A stretch of 64,000 nt of DNA from positions 186,001-250,000 of the forward strand of contig NZ_VTHK01000008.1 in assembly GCF_009765355.1 (NCBI RefSeq), in the 5' to 3' direction. The stretch's first letter is position 1; every line of letters begins with the position of its first letter. A model generated the notes under the pieces. It was not told the DNA's origin, did no database searches, and saw only the letters and a program-made list of their open reading frames with translations. Shown piece after piece: positions 29,060-37,009 of this stretch. Made by a program: the position numbers and the translations under genes. The stretch is from Amycolatopsis anabasis (GTDB taxonomy: Bacteria > Actinomycetota > Actinomycetes > Mycobacteriales > Pseudonocardiaceae).

Positions 29060-30517
29060 CTAGGAGTCCGCACCGACAGAAAGGCCGCCGCTGGTGAAGG
29101 TCACCCGGGGGATGGTCGCGACCCGACGCGTGCCGGTGGCGTCGGTCCAGCGCACCCGCTCGCGCGCGGTCTCGTCGAAGACCACCCGGAAGGCCGAATC
29201 GTCGAGGGAGAGGTAGCCGACCAGTTCGGCCATGCCCTGCTCGAGCGGTTGGCGTTCGAGCACTTCGGTGAGCCCGACCTGGGAGCGGTCGCGCAGCTCG
29301 CGGCGCACGATGCCGCTCAGCCGCTCACGGTCGACGTGGACCTGTTCGAACAGGGCGGACGCATCGAGATCTTCCGCGGCCGCGCTGATGCCCGCGCTTT
29401 CCAGCGGGACCTTCGCCTTGGGGAGGTAGAGCGGGCGTTCCATCGGCAGCGCGATCGCCGGAGCGGTGCCGTCGAGTTCGCACGTGACCGCGGGATCGCG
29501 GTGTTCGCGCAGCTTGATCGCGGAGGATTCGATACTGCGCAGGATGTCCATCACCCGGCGGTTCTCCAGCCACACCTGGTCGTCGAGGAAGCGCCGGAGC
29601 TGCTCCGACAGCAGCCGCACCGTCGCCTGCGTGCGTTCGGCCGCGTCCAGCCAGTCGTAGTGGATGTGCCGCATGCGCGCGTCGGCCTCCCCGATGGCTT
29701 CGAGGGATTGCACCTTCTCGAGCAATTCGGTGAGCTCGGCCTGCCGTTCGTGCGAGAGCAGGAAGTCGTAGAAGGCCTGGAAGCTGCGCCCCTGGTCGGA
29801 ATCCGCGATGGTACTGCGGTTGCCCACTACGTCGTCCAGTAGTTCACCTTTGGATCCTTCCCAGCCCGCGACCCGGGCACGCAGCGCGCGATCGAGCGTT
29901 CGGAAGTTGGCCTCGACCTCGCGGAAGTCGGCCAGCAACTCCCGCGCCGTCGCGGCGAACTGCTGGTAGCGGTCCCGCTGAGCGGAAGTGTCGAGGACGG
30001 CGAAGTCACCGCCCGCGACCCGGTTGATCTCCGCGTCGATCGCGGCGCGGCGCCGGTGCAGCTCGGCGAGCCGGACATCCGGATCGGTCTCCGCGCCGTA
30101 GGCCATCTGACGCAGCAGCTCGAAGATGGTGTTCAGCCGCGACTCGGTACCGACGAAGGACCGTTCGCGCAGCGAATCGACCCAGGTCAGCGCCTTCTCC
30201 ACGGCCGGAGTCGCATCGAAGTGCACCTCGTCCGAGCCGGCCGGGTAGTACTTGCGCAGCCAGCCGTTTTCCGGTGCGGACCAGTCAGCGAGGTAGGCCT
30301 TGGCCGGCTTGGGGAACGTGCCGTCGCCGAGCCGCTCGTTGAGGGCGTACAGCTCGTCGTCCAGCCTGCTGATCAGTTCGGTAGCGGAGATCGAACGGAC
30401 GTTCTCGTCGACGAAGACCTTCCGGAGAAACCCCAACACGAGCGGCGCGTTGTCGGCACGCAACAGCTTCCAAGCCGGGTCGTTGCGACGCAGCAGGTCG
30501 AGTTCATCGAAGTCCAT
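29060..30517 (-). CDS. jetA: Wadjet protein JetA, MukF-like kleisin
   Basis: A 485-residue protein matching DUF3375/JetA, the MukF-like kleisin of Wadjet. Features are [19 protein letters not shown], the YPAGSDEV region, a helical middle and a C-terminal winged-helix part ([19 protein letters not shown]). It is the first gene of the jetABCD operon. The ATG at 30517 was chosen over a TTG at 30544, which has no family-like residues upstream. All four Wadjet genes are complete with tight spacing, so the system looks functional. Confidence 0.9.
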   Translation of the reverse strand: MDFDELDLLRRNDPAWKLLRADNAPLVLGFLRKVFVDENVRSISATELISRLDDELYALNERLGDGTFPKPAKAYLADWSAPENGWLRKYYPAGSDEVHFDATPAVEKALTWVDSLRERSFVGTESRLNTIFELLRQMAYGAETDPDVRLAELHRRRAAIDAEINRVAGGDFAVLDTSAQRDRYQQFAATARELLADFREVEANFRTLDRALRARVAGWEGSKGELLDDVVGNRSTIADSDQGRSFQAFYDFLLSHERQAELTELLEKVQSLEAIGEADARMRHIHYDWLDAAERTQATVRLLSEQLRRFLDDQVWLENRRVMDILRSIESSAIKLREHRDPAVTCELDGTAPAIALPMERPLYLPKAKVPLESAGISAAAEDLDASALFEQVHVDRERLSGIVRRELRDRSQVGLTEVLERQPLEQGMAELVGYLSLDDSAFRVVFDETARERVRWTDATGTRRVATIPRVTFTSGGLSVGADS

Positions 30518-30682
30518 GAGCGAACCAGGCCCCGTCCCCTCCAACCAGGTGCAAAGGCGTTCCAGGATTCATTCCACCACGAGCGAACGGTCCGCGTTCG
30601 ACCGCGCCAATTCCTCGGCGTGCCATGTGCTGGTGAGCAACCAGCCGGACACGCTGGATCAGCAGAAGCTCGCACCGTGAGG

Positions 30683-30700
30683 GTGGGGCCTCGGCCCCAC
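30683..30700. terminator. Short GC hairpin
   Basis: A perfect 8-bp inverted repeat, GTGGGGCC-tc-GGCCCCAC, lies between the tRNA-Lys gene and jetA. It probably ends the tRNA transcript, which runs leftward. Confidence 0.5.
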
Positions 30701-30752
30701 AACAAAACGGGACAACGGAAAGGCGACCGAAGGCCGCCGAACAGGTTCACTG

Positions 30753-30825
30753 TGGGGCGCCTGGGGCTCGAACCCAGAACCTACGGATTAAAAGTCCGCA
30801 GCTCTACCAATTGAGCTAACGCCCC
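30753..30825 (-). tRNA. tRNA-Lys (anticodon TTT)
   Basis: A 73-nt tRNA on the minus strand. The acceptor stem GGGGCG pairs with CGCCCC. The D-loop (TTAGCTCAATTGG) is standard. The anticodon arm GCGGA-CTTTTAA-TCCGT reads TTT, and the T-arm contains GGTTCGAGCC. The discriminator base is A and CCA is not encoded. It marks the right edge of the defence island. tRNA genes are common integration sites, but I see no integrase and no second copy of its 3' end in the window. Confidence 0.95.
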
Positions 30826-30904
30826 GTGGGGGTCAGCCTAGACGATCGCCGGTTGGGGTGTGCGGGGTGTCAGGTTGAGGGGGTGTTCGGGCCGCGGAGG
30901 GGTC

Positions 30905-30936
30905 TACTACGTCGTGTAGCATTACCGGTTGTAGTA
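30905..30936. promoter_or_regulatory. Two tandem BlaI-type operators
   Basis: Two abutting 17-bp dyads precede the blaI gene: TACTAC-N5-GTAGCA at 30905-30921 and CATTAC-N5-GTAGTA at 30920-30936. Both match the TACTAC-N5-GTAGTA pattern found perfectly at two other promoters nearby. They sit just upstream of the blaI start, suggesting autorepression. Confidence 0.75.
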
Positions 30937-30961
30937 GGGCGGCGAGTTGGGTGGGGTGCGC

Positions 30962-31327
30962 GTGGGCAGGCTTGGTGAGTTGGAGCGCGCGGTGATGGAC
31001 GCGCTCTGGGCGCGGGGGGAGCCGGTGAGTGTGCGCGTGGTGCACGGGGACCTGGCCGACCGCGATCTCGCCTACACCACGGTGATGACCGTGCTTTCGC
31101 GGCTTGCGGACAAAGGGATCGTGCGGCGGGAGCGGGCTGGGCGGGCTTGGTTGTACGCCCCGGTGGCCAGTCGGGAGGACTTCGTCGCCGAGTTGATGTT
31201 GGAGGCGTTGGCCTTGACCGGGGATCGGGGGCCCGCGCTGGTCCGGTTCGCCGAGTCGGTCAGCGGGGACGAGGCGGACGCGCTTCGGGCGGCGCTCGAT
31301 CGGGAGCGGGGCAAGGGGAAGCGGTGA
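30962..31327 (+). CDS. blaI: BlaI/MecI/CopY-family repressor
   Basis: A 121-residue winged-helix repressor of the BlaI/MecI family. Typical features are LGELERAVMDALW at the N terminus, DRDLAYTTVMTVLSRLADKGIVRRE (recognition helix and wing), and a helical dimerisation tail. I chose the GTG at 30962, five bases after GGGTGGGG; the frame opens at a TTG at 30947. The stop overlaps the next gene as GTGA. BlaI repressors are released by proteolysis started by an M56 sensor or by cofactors; the M56 gene follows directly. Four operator-like dyads nearby define the likely regulon. Confidence 0.88.
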   Translation: MGRLGELERAVMDALWARGEPVSVRVVHGDLADRDLAYTTVMTVLSRLADKGIVRRERAGRAWLYAPVASREDFVAELMLEALALTGDRGPALVRFAESVSGDEADALRAALDRERGKGKR

Positions 31328-32193
31328 GTTACGTCCTGCACCATCTGGTGACCCTGCTGTTCGCGGCGGTCGCGATGGTGTGGCTGCCCCGCGGCCGGTG
31401 GACGCATTCCTGCCCGCGGACGGCTTTGGTGCTGTGGCAGCTCGTGGTGCTCAGTGCGGTGGTGTCGTTGGTGGGAGCCCTGCTCGGCGCCGGGCTGGCG
31501 CCGTACGGGCGCGGTGTCGTGCCCGGGTTCCTGGCGTTCCTGAACGCGCCCGGGGCACTGGATCCGGTGCACCTGGTCGCGGTTCTCGCCGGGCTTTCGG
31601 TGATCGGGTTGCTGGTCAGCGAACAGGTGCTGGGGTTGCTGCGCACGGCTCGCGCGCGGGCTCGGCACCGGCGGTTGCTCGACCTGGTCGCCAGCGCGGA
31701 CGGGGACGCGATGGTGGTCGGGCATTCCATTCCGGTGGCCTACTGCCTGCCCGGCCGCCGCCCGCAGATCGTGATCAGCGCGGGCACGCGTCAGGTGCTC
31801 AGCGCGGAACAGCTGCGCGCGGTGCTCGCCCACGAACGCGCGCACGTGCACGAGCGGCATCACCTCCTGCTGGAGCCGTTCGAGGGGTTGCGGCTCCTGC
31901 TGCCCACCGGCGCGCTCGCTGCCATCCAGCTCCTGGTCGAGATGTGCGCCGACGATCGCGCCGCCCGCCAGCACGGCGGCGAGGCGCTCGCGGGCGCGCT
32001 CGAGCGGTTCTCCGAACTCGGCATCGGCGGCACCCCGGCCGGCGCGTTCGCCGCGGCTTCGGTCGCGACCACCGCGCGGATCCAGCGGCTCCGCCATCCC
32101 CGGCGGGCGGCCGGGGTCCTGGGAGTGCTCGCGGTCGTCGTCGCGATGGTGGCCCTGGCGACTCCGGTCAGCCTGTTCGCCTTGCCCGCGTGA
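31324..32193 (+). CDS. BlaR1-like M56 family membrane metallopeptidase
   Basis: A 289-residue membrane protein with a zinc-protease motif HERAH in VLAHERAHVHERHH. Transmembrane segments lie at the N terminus (VLHHLVTLLFAAVAMVW), near 40 (LVVLSAVVSLVGALLG), near 85 (LVAVLAGLSVIGLLV) and at the C terminus (GVLGVLAVVVAMVALATPVSLFA). There is no extracellular penicillin-binding sensor domain, unlike classical BlaR1, so the signal is unknown. It is co-translated with BlaI (GTGA overlap, start GTG 31324). Confidence 0.85.
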   Translation: MSYVLHHLVTLLFAAVAMVWLPRGRWTHSCPRTALVLWQLVVLSAVVSLVGALLGAGLAPYGRGVVPGFLAFLNAPGALDPVHLVAVLAGLSVIGLLVSEQVLGLLRTARARARHRRLLDLVASADGDAMVVGHSIPVAYCLPGRRPQIVISAGTRQVLSAEQLRAVLAHERAHVHERHHLLLEPFEGLRLLLPTGALAAIQLLVEMCADDRAARQHGGEALAGALERFSELGIGGTPAGAFAAASVATTARIQRLRHPRRAAGVLGVLAVVVAMVALATPVSLFALPA

Positions 32194-32195
32194 TC

Positions 32196-32212
32196 TACTA
32201 CGGCTTGTAGTA
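32196..32212. promoter_or_regulatory. BlaI-type operator, perfect dyad
   Basis: A perfect TACTAC-N5-GTAGTA dyad lies 10 bp before the start of the small membrane-protein gene at 32223 and overlaps no other gene. It matches the operators before blaI. Confidence 0.75.
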
Positions 32213-32222
32213 CGATCCCGGT

Positions 32223-32576
32223 ATGCAACTTGTATACGACGTTCTCGTCATCCTGCACCTGCTCGGTATGGCGACCATCGTGGCGGGAGCGCTCGCCGTC
32301 CGCCTCGGCGCGAGCGAGTCCCGTTCTCTGGTGCACGTGCTGTACGGCGCCGGTACGCAGGTGGTCACCGGGCTCGCGCTGGTCGGCATCGCCTCCGCGA
32401 AGCTGGCCAGTCAGCCGCCGAACAACGCCAAGATCGCGGTCAAACTGGTGATCGCGGTCGTGGTTCTGGTGCTGGCGCTGGTGTTGTGGCGGCGCCAGGG
32501 TAAGGAGATCCGCGGCGGCCTGATGGGCCTGGCCGGGTTGACCTTGGTCAACGTCGGTATCGCCGTCCTCTGGTGA
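32223..32576 (+). CDS. Small integral membrane protein, BlaI-regulated
   Basis: A 117-residue protein with about four hydrophobic segments (VYDVLVILHLLGMATIVAGALAV, QVVTGLALVGIASA, KLVIAVVVLVLALVLW, LAGLTLVNVGIAVLW). I do not recognise a named family. A perfect BlaI-type operator is directly upstream, so expression probably follows the BlaI/M56 pair. Confidence 0.75.
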   Translation: MQLVYDVLVILHLLGMATIVAGALAVRLGASESRSLVHVLYGAGTQVVTGLALVGIASAKLASQPPNNAKIAVKLVIAVVVLVLALVLWRRQGKEIRGGLMGLAGLTLVNVGIAVLW

Positions 32577-32835
32577 GTCCTCAGTCCCGTGCGGTGCGGC
32601 GGAGCCAGAGCGGGTAGTACGAGTGGGATGAAGAGGTAGCCGCGGCCGTAGTCGGACCAGACCGCCTCGTCCGGGAACGCGGCGGCGTCGAGGATGCTCA
32701 GGGTGCCGACGGCGAGGACGCCGACGAACTCGACCGCGCGGGCGACTACGGCGATCCGCCACGAGTAGAGGCTCGGATCGTACGAGGGCGAATGTCGCCA
32801 GGGGTGTAGGTGGCCGCCGCGAAGGCGGTTCGGGT
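32577..32835 (-). pseudogene. Broken partial copy of the adjacent membrane gene
   Basis: This stretch repeats the 3' half of the gene at 32857-33336 on the same strand. The two copies are nearly identical for roughly 150 bp (for example the block GTACGAGTGGGATGAAGAGG), then diverge. The copy lacks 11 bases after GAGCCAGAGC, which breaks the frame near its 3' end, and it has no start region. It looks like a tandem segmental duplication that has decayed. Confidence 0.8.
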
Positions 32836-32856
32836 TCGCAAGCGGTTGCCCGCTCG

Positions 32857-33336
32857 TCAGTTCCGTGCGGTACGGCGGAGCCAGAGCAGGCCGAGGACGG
32901 GTAGTACGAGTGGGATGAAGAGGTAGCCGCGGCCGTAGTCGGACCAGACCGCCTCGTCCGGGAACGCGGCGGCGTCGAGGATGCTCAGGGTGCCGACGGC
33001 GAGGACGCCGATGAACTCGACGGCGCAGGCGGCCACGGCGATCCGCCACCAGCGGAGGCCGGATCGCGCGAGGGCGAATGTCGCCAGGATGTAGACCACC
33101 GCCGCGAAGGCGGACAGGAGATACGCCAGCGGCGCCTCGTGGAACTTCGTGGCGATCTGCACCGCGGCCCGCGAGGTCGCGGCCAGCGCGAAGATCGCGT
33201 ATACGGCGACCAGCACGCGGCCCGGTCCCGTGGCGGTCGCCCGTCGCGCGGTCTCAGTGTTTGTCTGAGAACTCGCTCCGCTTCCGCCGCTCGCTTTCCG
33301 CGGGGCGCCCCCGCTTTCAGCTGCTCTGTCAGGCAT
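32857..33336 (-). CDS. Integral membrane protein
   Basis: A 159-residue protein with a hydrophilic ~40-residue start and about four transmembrane segments (VLVAVYAIFALAATSRA, LAYLLSAFAAVVYILATFA, IAVAACAVEFIGVLAVGTLS, YLFIPLVLPVLGLLWL). It contains the motif DEAVWSDYGRGY before the last segment. I recognise the type from actinobacterial genomes but cannot name a function. The ATG at 33336 overlaps the upstream stop by 8 bp, so the two genes are co-translated. Confidence 0.75.
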   Translation of the reverse strand: MPDRAAESGGAPRKASGGSGASSQTNTETARRATATGPGRVLVAVYAIFALAATSRAAVQIATKFHEAPLAYLLSAFAAVVYILATFALARSGLRWWRIAVAACAVEFIGVLAVGTLSILDAAAFPDEAVWSDYGRGYLFIPLVLPVLGLLWLRRTARN

Positions 33337-33694
33337 GCGCCCCACCCCAAACTTCCCAAAGCCGCAGCACCATCACCGGCACCGCGACGCACGCGATCCC
33401 GAGCACCGCGGTGCTCGACCGGCTGCGTTCGGCCAGCGCCCACGCGGCGCCCACCGGAAGCACCAGCAACGAACCGATCAGATACGCCAGATAGGTCGCC
33501 AGGCTGCCCGGCCGCTCGCCGCCGGCCAGCAGCACCACGCCGATCACGAGCTGGGCGACCAGCAGCAACTCCACCACGGCCAGGCCGGCGAGCAGGGCGC
33601 GTCGCGGTTCCCGGTTGCGCGCGGCCAGCAGGAAGCTCCACGCCGCGACGATCAGCGAGCACACCGCGACCGTCACCGCGAACCCTGAGATCAC
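33329..33694 (-). CDS. Integral membrane protein, BlaI-regulated
   Basis: A 121-residue protein that is almost entirely hydrophobic, with about four segments (AVTVAVCSLIVAAWSFLLA, LAGLAVVELLLVAQLVIGVVLLAG, YLAYLIGSLLVLPVGAAWALA, VLGIACVAVPVMVLRLW). A perfect BlaI-type operator lies 22 bp upstream. It is the first gene of a two-gene operon. The two proteins may form a complex; this is inferred from their overlap only. Confidence 0.75.
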   Translation of the reverse strand: MISGFAVTVAVCSLIVAAWSFLLAARNREPRRALLAGLAVVELLLVAQLVIGVVLLAGGERPGSLATYLAYLIGSLLVLPVGAAWALAERSRSSTAVLGIACVAVPVMVLRLWEVWGGAHA

Positions 33695-33716
33695 CCGTCC
33701 TCCACGGCACGCCGAT

Positions 33717-33733
33717 TACTACCACTCGTAGTA
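33717..33733. promoter_or_regulatory. BlaI-type operator, perfect dyad
   Basis: A second perfect TACTAC-N5-GTAGTA dyad, upstream of the minus-strand membrane-protein operon that starts at 33694. With those at 30905, 30920 and 32196 it completes a local BlaI regulon. Confidence 0.75.
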
Positions 33734-34116
33734 TAGACGGACGGTGTCGCCGGGTCCGTTCGCGGGATCGGACGGTCCCCCGGCTCGTCCTTTGAGGATC
33801 GGAACCACTCGAATGGGTGTCGGCTTGAAAAAAACGAACCGATCCGCCTGAGGCGTCATTGCTGAACTGGTGTCCTGGAATAATCCGGACTGTCTACCAG
33901 GTGATTTACTGCGCGCGAGATCTGTTACACCGCGATCGAGTGGTTTACTTGCTGCTGGCTCTTACCGAGGGTTTTCGAATGTCTGGGTGGTAAGAGAATG
34001 TGCCTACCCTGATCAGCGCAGTCGAACCCCCGGGATGGCGGATGGTCACTGTGGCGTCCGGCGTGCGGGAATATCCCCTGTCGTAAACACCGGTGCGGGC
34101 TGCAGGGGGTATGTTG
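33734..34116. other. Promoter region of the lanthipeptide cluster
   Basis: A 383-bp non-coding stretch with patches of lower GC upstream of the LanKC gene. It must hold the cluster promoter. A good ribosome-binding site (AGGGGG) lies 8 bases before the ATG at 34117. I see no convincing operator for a RamR-type regulator and no ORF. Confidence 0.4.
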
Positions 34117-36705
34117 ATGGATCTCCGTTATGAGGCGTTCTGCTTCGCGGATCCACTCTTCTTCGACGAGCAGCGCGACAACGGAACGCCGGAGGACGAC
34201 TTCGCGCGGGGGCTGCCGTTGCCCGACGGATGGGTGCGGGCGGACCGTGGCGTGTGGCGGGTGCTGGATCCTACTTCACGTACTTTACCCTCGCAGGGTT
34301 GGAAAATTCACGTCTCGGCTGGTATGGACAACGCGGAGCGGGTGCTCGCGAAGGTCTATACCTACTGTGTCGACCGGACGATCGCCTTCAAGTATCTCCG
34401 GACCACGTCCATCCTGCTGGGCCGGAATTCCAAATACGCGCCACGTGAGGCGAGTGGCAAGTTGATCACGATTTATCCGGCGGACAACAAAGAACTGGAG
34501 CGCGTTCTCGCCGACCTGTCGGCCGAGTTGGCCGGGGAGGCCGGCCCTTATATTCTGAGTGACCTCCGGTATGGCGAAGGTCCCCTCTACGTCCGCTACG
34601 GCGGATTCGCCGAACAGTGGGTCGAAGCCGACGGAACCCGGGTGCTCGCGATCCGCGAACCGGACGGCACGCTGGTGCCGGACAAGCGCGGCCCCAGCTT
34701 CTACGTGCCCGATTGGGAGCCCCTTCCGGATTGTCTGGCGCCCCACCTGGCCGCCCGGAAGGGTGGGGATCGCTCGCAATTCCCGTACCAGGTGATCTCT
34801 TCCTTGCATTTTTCCAACGGCGGCGGGGTCTACCTGGCCGACCGGCTCGCCGACGGGCACCGGCTGGTGCTCAAGGAGGCCCGCCCGCACGCCGGCCTCG
34901 ACCGCGACGGCCGGGACGCGGTGGCCCGCCTGAAGCGCGAGCACGAAATCCTGGAGCGCCTGGCGGGCATCCCCGGTATACCGGTTGTATACGACCGGTT
35001 CACCGTGTGGGAGCACCACTTCCTCGCCATGCAGCACGTGCCGGGCAAGGCCCTGGCCCCCTGGCTGGCGCGCAACTACCCGCTCACCCGCCGGGAGCCT
35101 GCCGAGCAGGATCTCGCCGAGTACACCGAGCGCGTGCTGGGCCTGGTCGGCCAGGTCGAGCGGCTGGTCGCCGCGGTGCACGAACGCGGGGTCGTCTTCG
35201 GTGACCTGCACGCGATGAACATCCTCGTGGACACCGACGAGGAGACCGGAGAGGACACGGTTTCGCTGATCGACTTCGAACTGGCCTTCGAGGCCGACGG
35301 CGGCGGCCGGCCGACGCTCGGCGCCCCCGGTTTCCGGGCGCCCGCCGACCGCACCGGGTTCGAGATCGACGAGTACGCCCTCGCCGCGCTCCGGCTCTGG
35401 CTCTTCCTGCCGCTCAACCCGTTGCTCGAGCTCGCCCCGGCGAAACTGCACAGCCTGGTCGAATTCGTCCGGCGCCGGTTCCCGCTGCCGGCCGAGTACG
35501 CCGACTCGATCCTGAGCCGCCTCAGCCCCCGCGGCCAGGACGCGCCGGCCCCGGTGACCACCGAACTCGACCAGCCCGAACCCGACTGGGACGTGGTCCG
35601 CAAATCCATCGCCGAGGCGATCCTGGCGAGCGCGACCCCCGAACGCGAGGACCGGCTCTTCCCCGGCGACATCGAACAGTTCCGGGTCGGCGGCGCGTGC
35701 TTCGGCGTCGGCGCCGCGGGCGTGCTGCACGCCCTGGACGCCGCGGGCGCCGGGCGTTACCCGGAGCACGAGGAGTGGCTGCTGGCCAAGCTGCGCCGGG
35801 AGCCGCCCGGCCGCCCCGGTTTCTACGACGGCGCGCACGGCATCGCCTACGTGCTGGAGAACTTCGGCCACCACGAGGCGGCCACCGACCTCATCCGGCA
35901 GTCGGCCACGCTTGTCGAGCAGACCCGCGAGCACGCCCTGGACACCGGGCTCGCCGGTATCGCGCTCAACCTCCTGCACTTCGCGGAAACCAGGCAGGAC
36001 GACGACTTCCAGCGCCAGGCGAGCGAACTCGGCGAGAAACTGGCCGAGGCGCTGCCCACCGCGGAGCCCCCGGGCAAGTTCGCCCGCGCCGGGCTGCTCA
36101 GCGGCTGGTCCGGCCCCGCGCTGCTGTTCGTCCGGCTGTTCGAACGCACCGGGGACGCGGCCTGGCTGGACCTCGCGGATCGCGCCCTGCGACGGGATCT
36201 CGAGGAATGCGTACCGGCCGACGACGAATCCCTCCAGGTCCGCGACGGCGGGACGCGGACCCTGCCGTACGTCGCGATCGGCAGCGCGGGAGTCGCGATG
36301 GCCGCCGAGGAACTCGCCGTGCACCGCCCGGACGCGGAGAGCGTGGCGAAACTGCCCGGCCTCCGGCAGTCCTGCCGCGGTGAGTTCGTGATCCACCCGG
36401 GTTTCCTCTACGGCCGCGCGGGCCTGATGGTCACGCTGGCCATGGGCCGGAATCGCGGGCACGACGCGAGCGCGGAACGCGCGATCGAGACCCACCTCGC
36501 CCGGCTCGCCTGGTACGCGATGCCCTACCGCGACGGGCTCGCCTTCCCCGGCAACCAGCTGCTCCGGTTGTCGATGGACGTCAAAACCGGCGGCGCGGGC
36601 GTGCTTCTCGCCCTGGCCGCCACCCTCGACGGCTCCCCGGCCCTGCCGTTCCTCGGCGCCCGGGCCCGGGCCGTCCCCCAGACGCCGGCCATCCCCGGCC
36701 GGTGA
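34117..36705 (+). CDS. lanKC: Class III lanthipeptide synthetase (RamC/AmfT-like LanKC)
   Basis: A 862-residue trifunctional enzyme that phosphorylates Ser/Thr in the precursor, eliminates phosphate and cyclises onto Cys. The N-terminal lyase-like part runs to about 210. The kinase domain follows, with GDLHAMNILVD (catalytic loop) and LIDFELAFEAD. The C-terminal LanC-like domain runs from about 520 (GGACFGVGAAGVLHAL, DGAHGIAYVL, HPGFLYGRAGLMVTLAMG). The zinc ligands of LanC/LanL cyclases (Cys, Cys-His) are not visible, which makes it class III rather than class IV. The ATG at 34117 was chosen for its spacing from AGGGGG; ATG 34111 and GTG 34093 are in frame. The precursor gene follows by 23 bp. 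Confidence 0.9.
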   Translation: MDLRYEAFCFADPLFFDEQRDNGTPEDDFARGLPLPDGWVRADRGVWRVLDPTSRTLPSQGWKIHVSAGMDNAERVLAKVYTYCVDRTIAFKYLRTTSILLGRNSKYAPREASGKLITIYPADNKELERVLADLSAELAGEAGPYILSDLRYGEGPLYVRYGGFAEQWVEADGTRVLAIREPDGTLVPDKRGPSFYVPDWEPLPDCLAPHLAARKGGDRSQFPYQVISSLHFSNGGGVYLADRLADGHRLVLKEARPHAGLDRDGRDAVARLKREHEILERLAGIPGIPVVYDRFTVWEHHFLAMQHVPGKALAPWLARNYPLTRREPAEQDLAEYTERVLGLVGQVERLVAAVHERGVVFGDLHAMNILVDTDEETGEDTVSLIDFELAFEADGGGRPTLGAPGFRAPADRTGFEIDEYALAALRLWLFLPLNPLLELAPAKLHSLVEFVRRRFPLPAEYADSILSRLSPRGQDAPAPVTTELDQPEPDWDVVRKSIAEAILASATPEREDRLFPGDIEQFRVGGACFGVGAAGVLHALDAAGAGRYPEHEEWLLAKLRREPPGRPGFYDGAHGIAYVLENFGHHEAATDLIRQSATLVEQTREHALDTGLAGIALNLLHFAETRQDDDFQRQASELGEKLAEALPTAEPPGKFARAGLLSGWSGPALLFVRLFERTGDAAWLDLADRALRRDLEECVPADDESLQVRDGGTRTLPYVAIGSAGVAMAAEELAVHRPDAESVAKLPGLRQSCRGEFVIHPGFLYGRAGLMVTLAMGRNRGHDASAERAIETHLARLAWYAMPYRDGLAFPGNQLLRLSMDVKTGGAGVLLALAATLDGSPALPFLGARARAVPQTPAIPGR

Positions 36706-36728
36706 ACCCCCGAAGAAAGGAAAGAACG

Positions 36729-36878
36729 ATGGACTTCGTTCTCGAACTGCAGGACCTGGACGCCCCCGAGGCGACCGAAGGCGCGCTGGCCGGCCACAGC
36801 GGCGGCGGTGGCGGCAGCAACCTGAGCCTCATCGCTTCCTGCCAGAACAGCACCATCAGCCTGCTCACCTGCCACTGA
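36729..36878 (+). CDS. lanA: SapB/AmfS-like lanthipeptide precursor
   Basis: A 49-residue precursor. The leader carries the class III recognition motif FVLELQDLD and is acidic (APEATEG). A Gly-rich linker (HSGGGGGS) precedes a core with two Ser-x2-Ser-xn-Cys units: SNLSLIASC and STISLLTC, ending in His. That double pattern is the one found in SapB (RamS) and AmfS, where each unit becomes a labionin or lanthionine ring. SapB-type peptides act as surfactants for aerial growth in streptomycetes. The ribosome site GAAAGGAAAG lies just upstream. It is between the synthetase and two ABC exporters, as in ram/amf clusters. Confidence 0.92.
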   Translation: MDFVLELQDLDAPEATEGALAGHSGGGGGSNLSLIASCQNSTISLLTCH

Positions 36879-36900
36879 CGTAGGCGCCTCCCGCAGGTAA

Positions 36901-36943
36901 GGGCGCGGGAGCGGCACAGGCCAAGTGCGCCGCTCCCGCGCCC
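36901..36943 (+). terminator. Strong hairpin between lanA and exporters
   Basis: A perfect 15-bp stem (GGGCGCGGGAGCGGC at 36901-36915 with its complement at 36929-36943) and a 13-nt loop, 22 bp after the precursor stop. It probably acts as a partial terminator or a 3' stabiliser, so that precursor mRNA exceeds exporter mRNA. Confidence 0.75.
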
Positions 36944-37009
36944 CCATTCTGCGCCACCGGGCAGTTCCTTGAAAACAAATCGCAAAGCACCGAAACAAAA
37001 GGGGACGAG

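Noticed and set aside
30753..30825. tRNA-Lys as a proven attachment site
   Set aside because: I looked for a repeat of the tRNA 3' end on the island side and for an integrase and saw neither within the window.
32411..33049. 212-residue minus-strand ORF across the duplicated region
   Set aside because: It contains two copies of the same out-of-frame peptide because it crosses the tandem duplication; it is not a real repeat protein.
34285..36495. Long minus-strand ORF opposite the LanKC gene
   Set aside because: It is a shadow of the synthetase gene; the plus-strand frame has full LanKC motifs.
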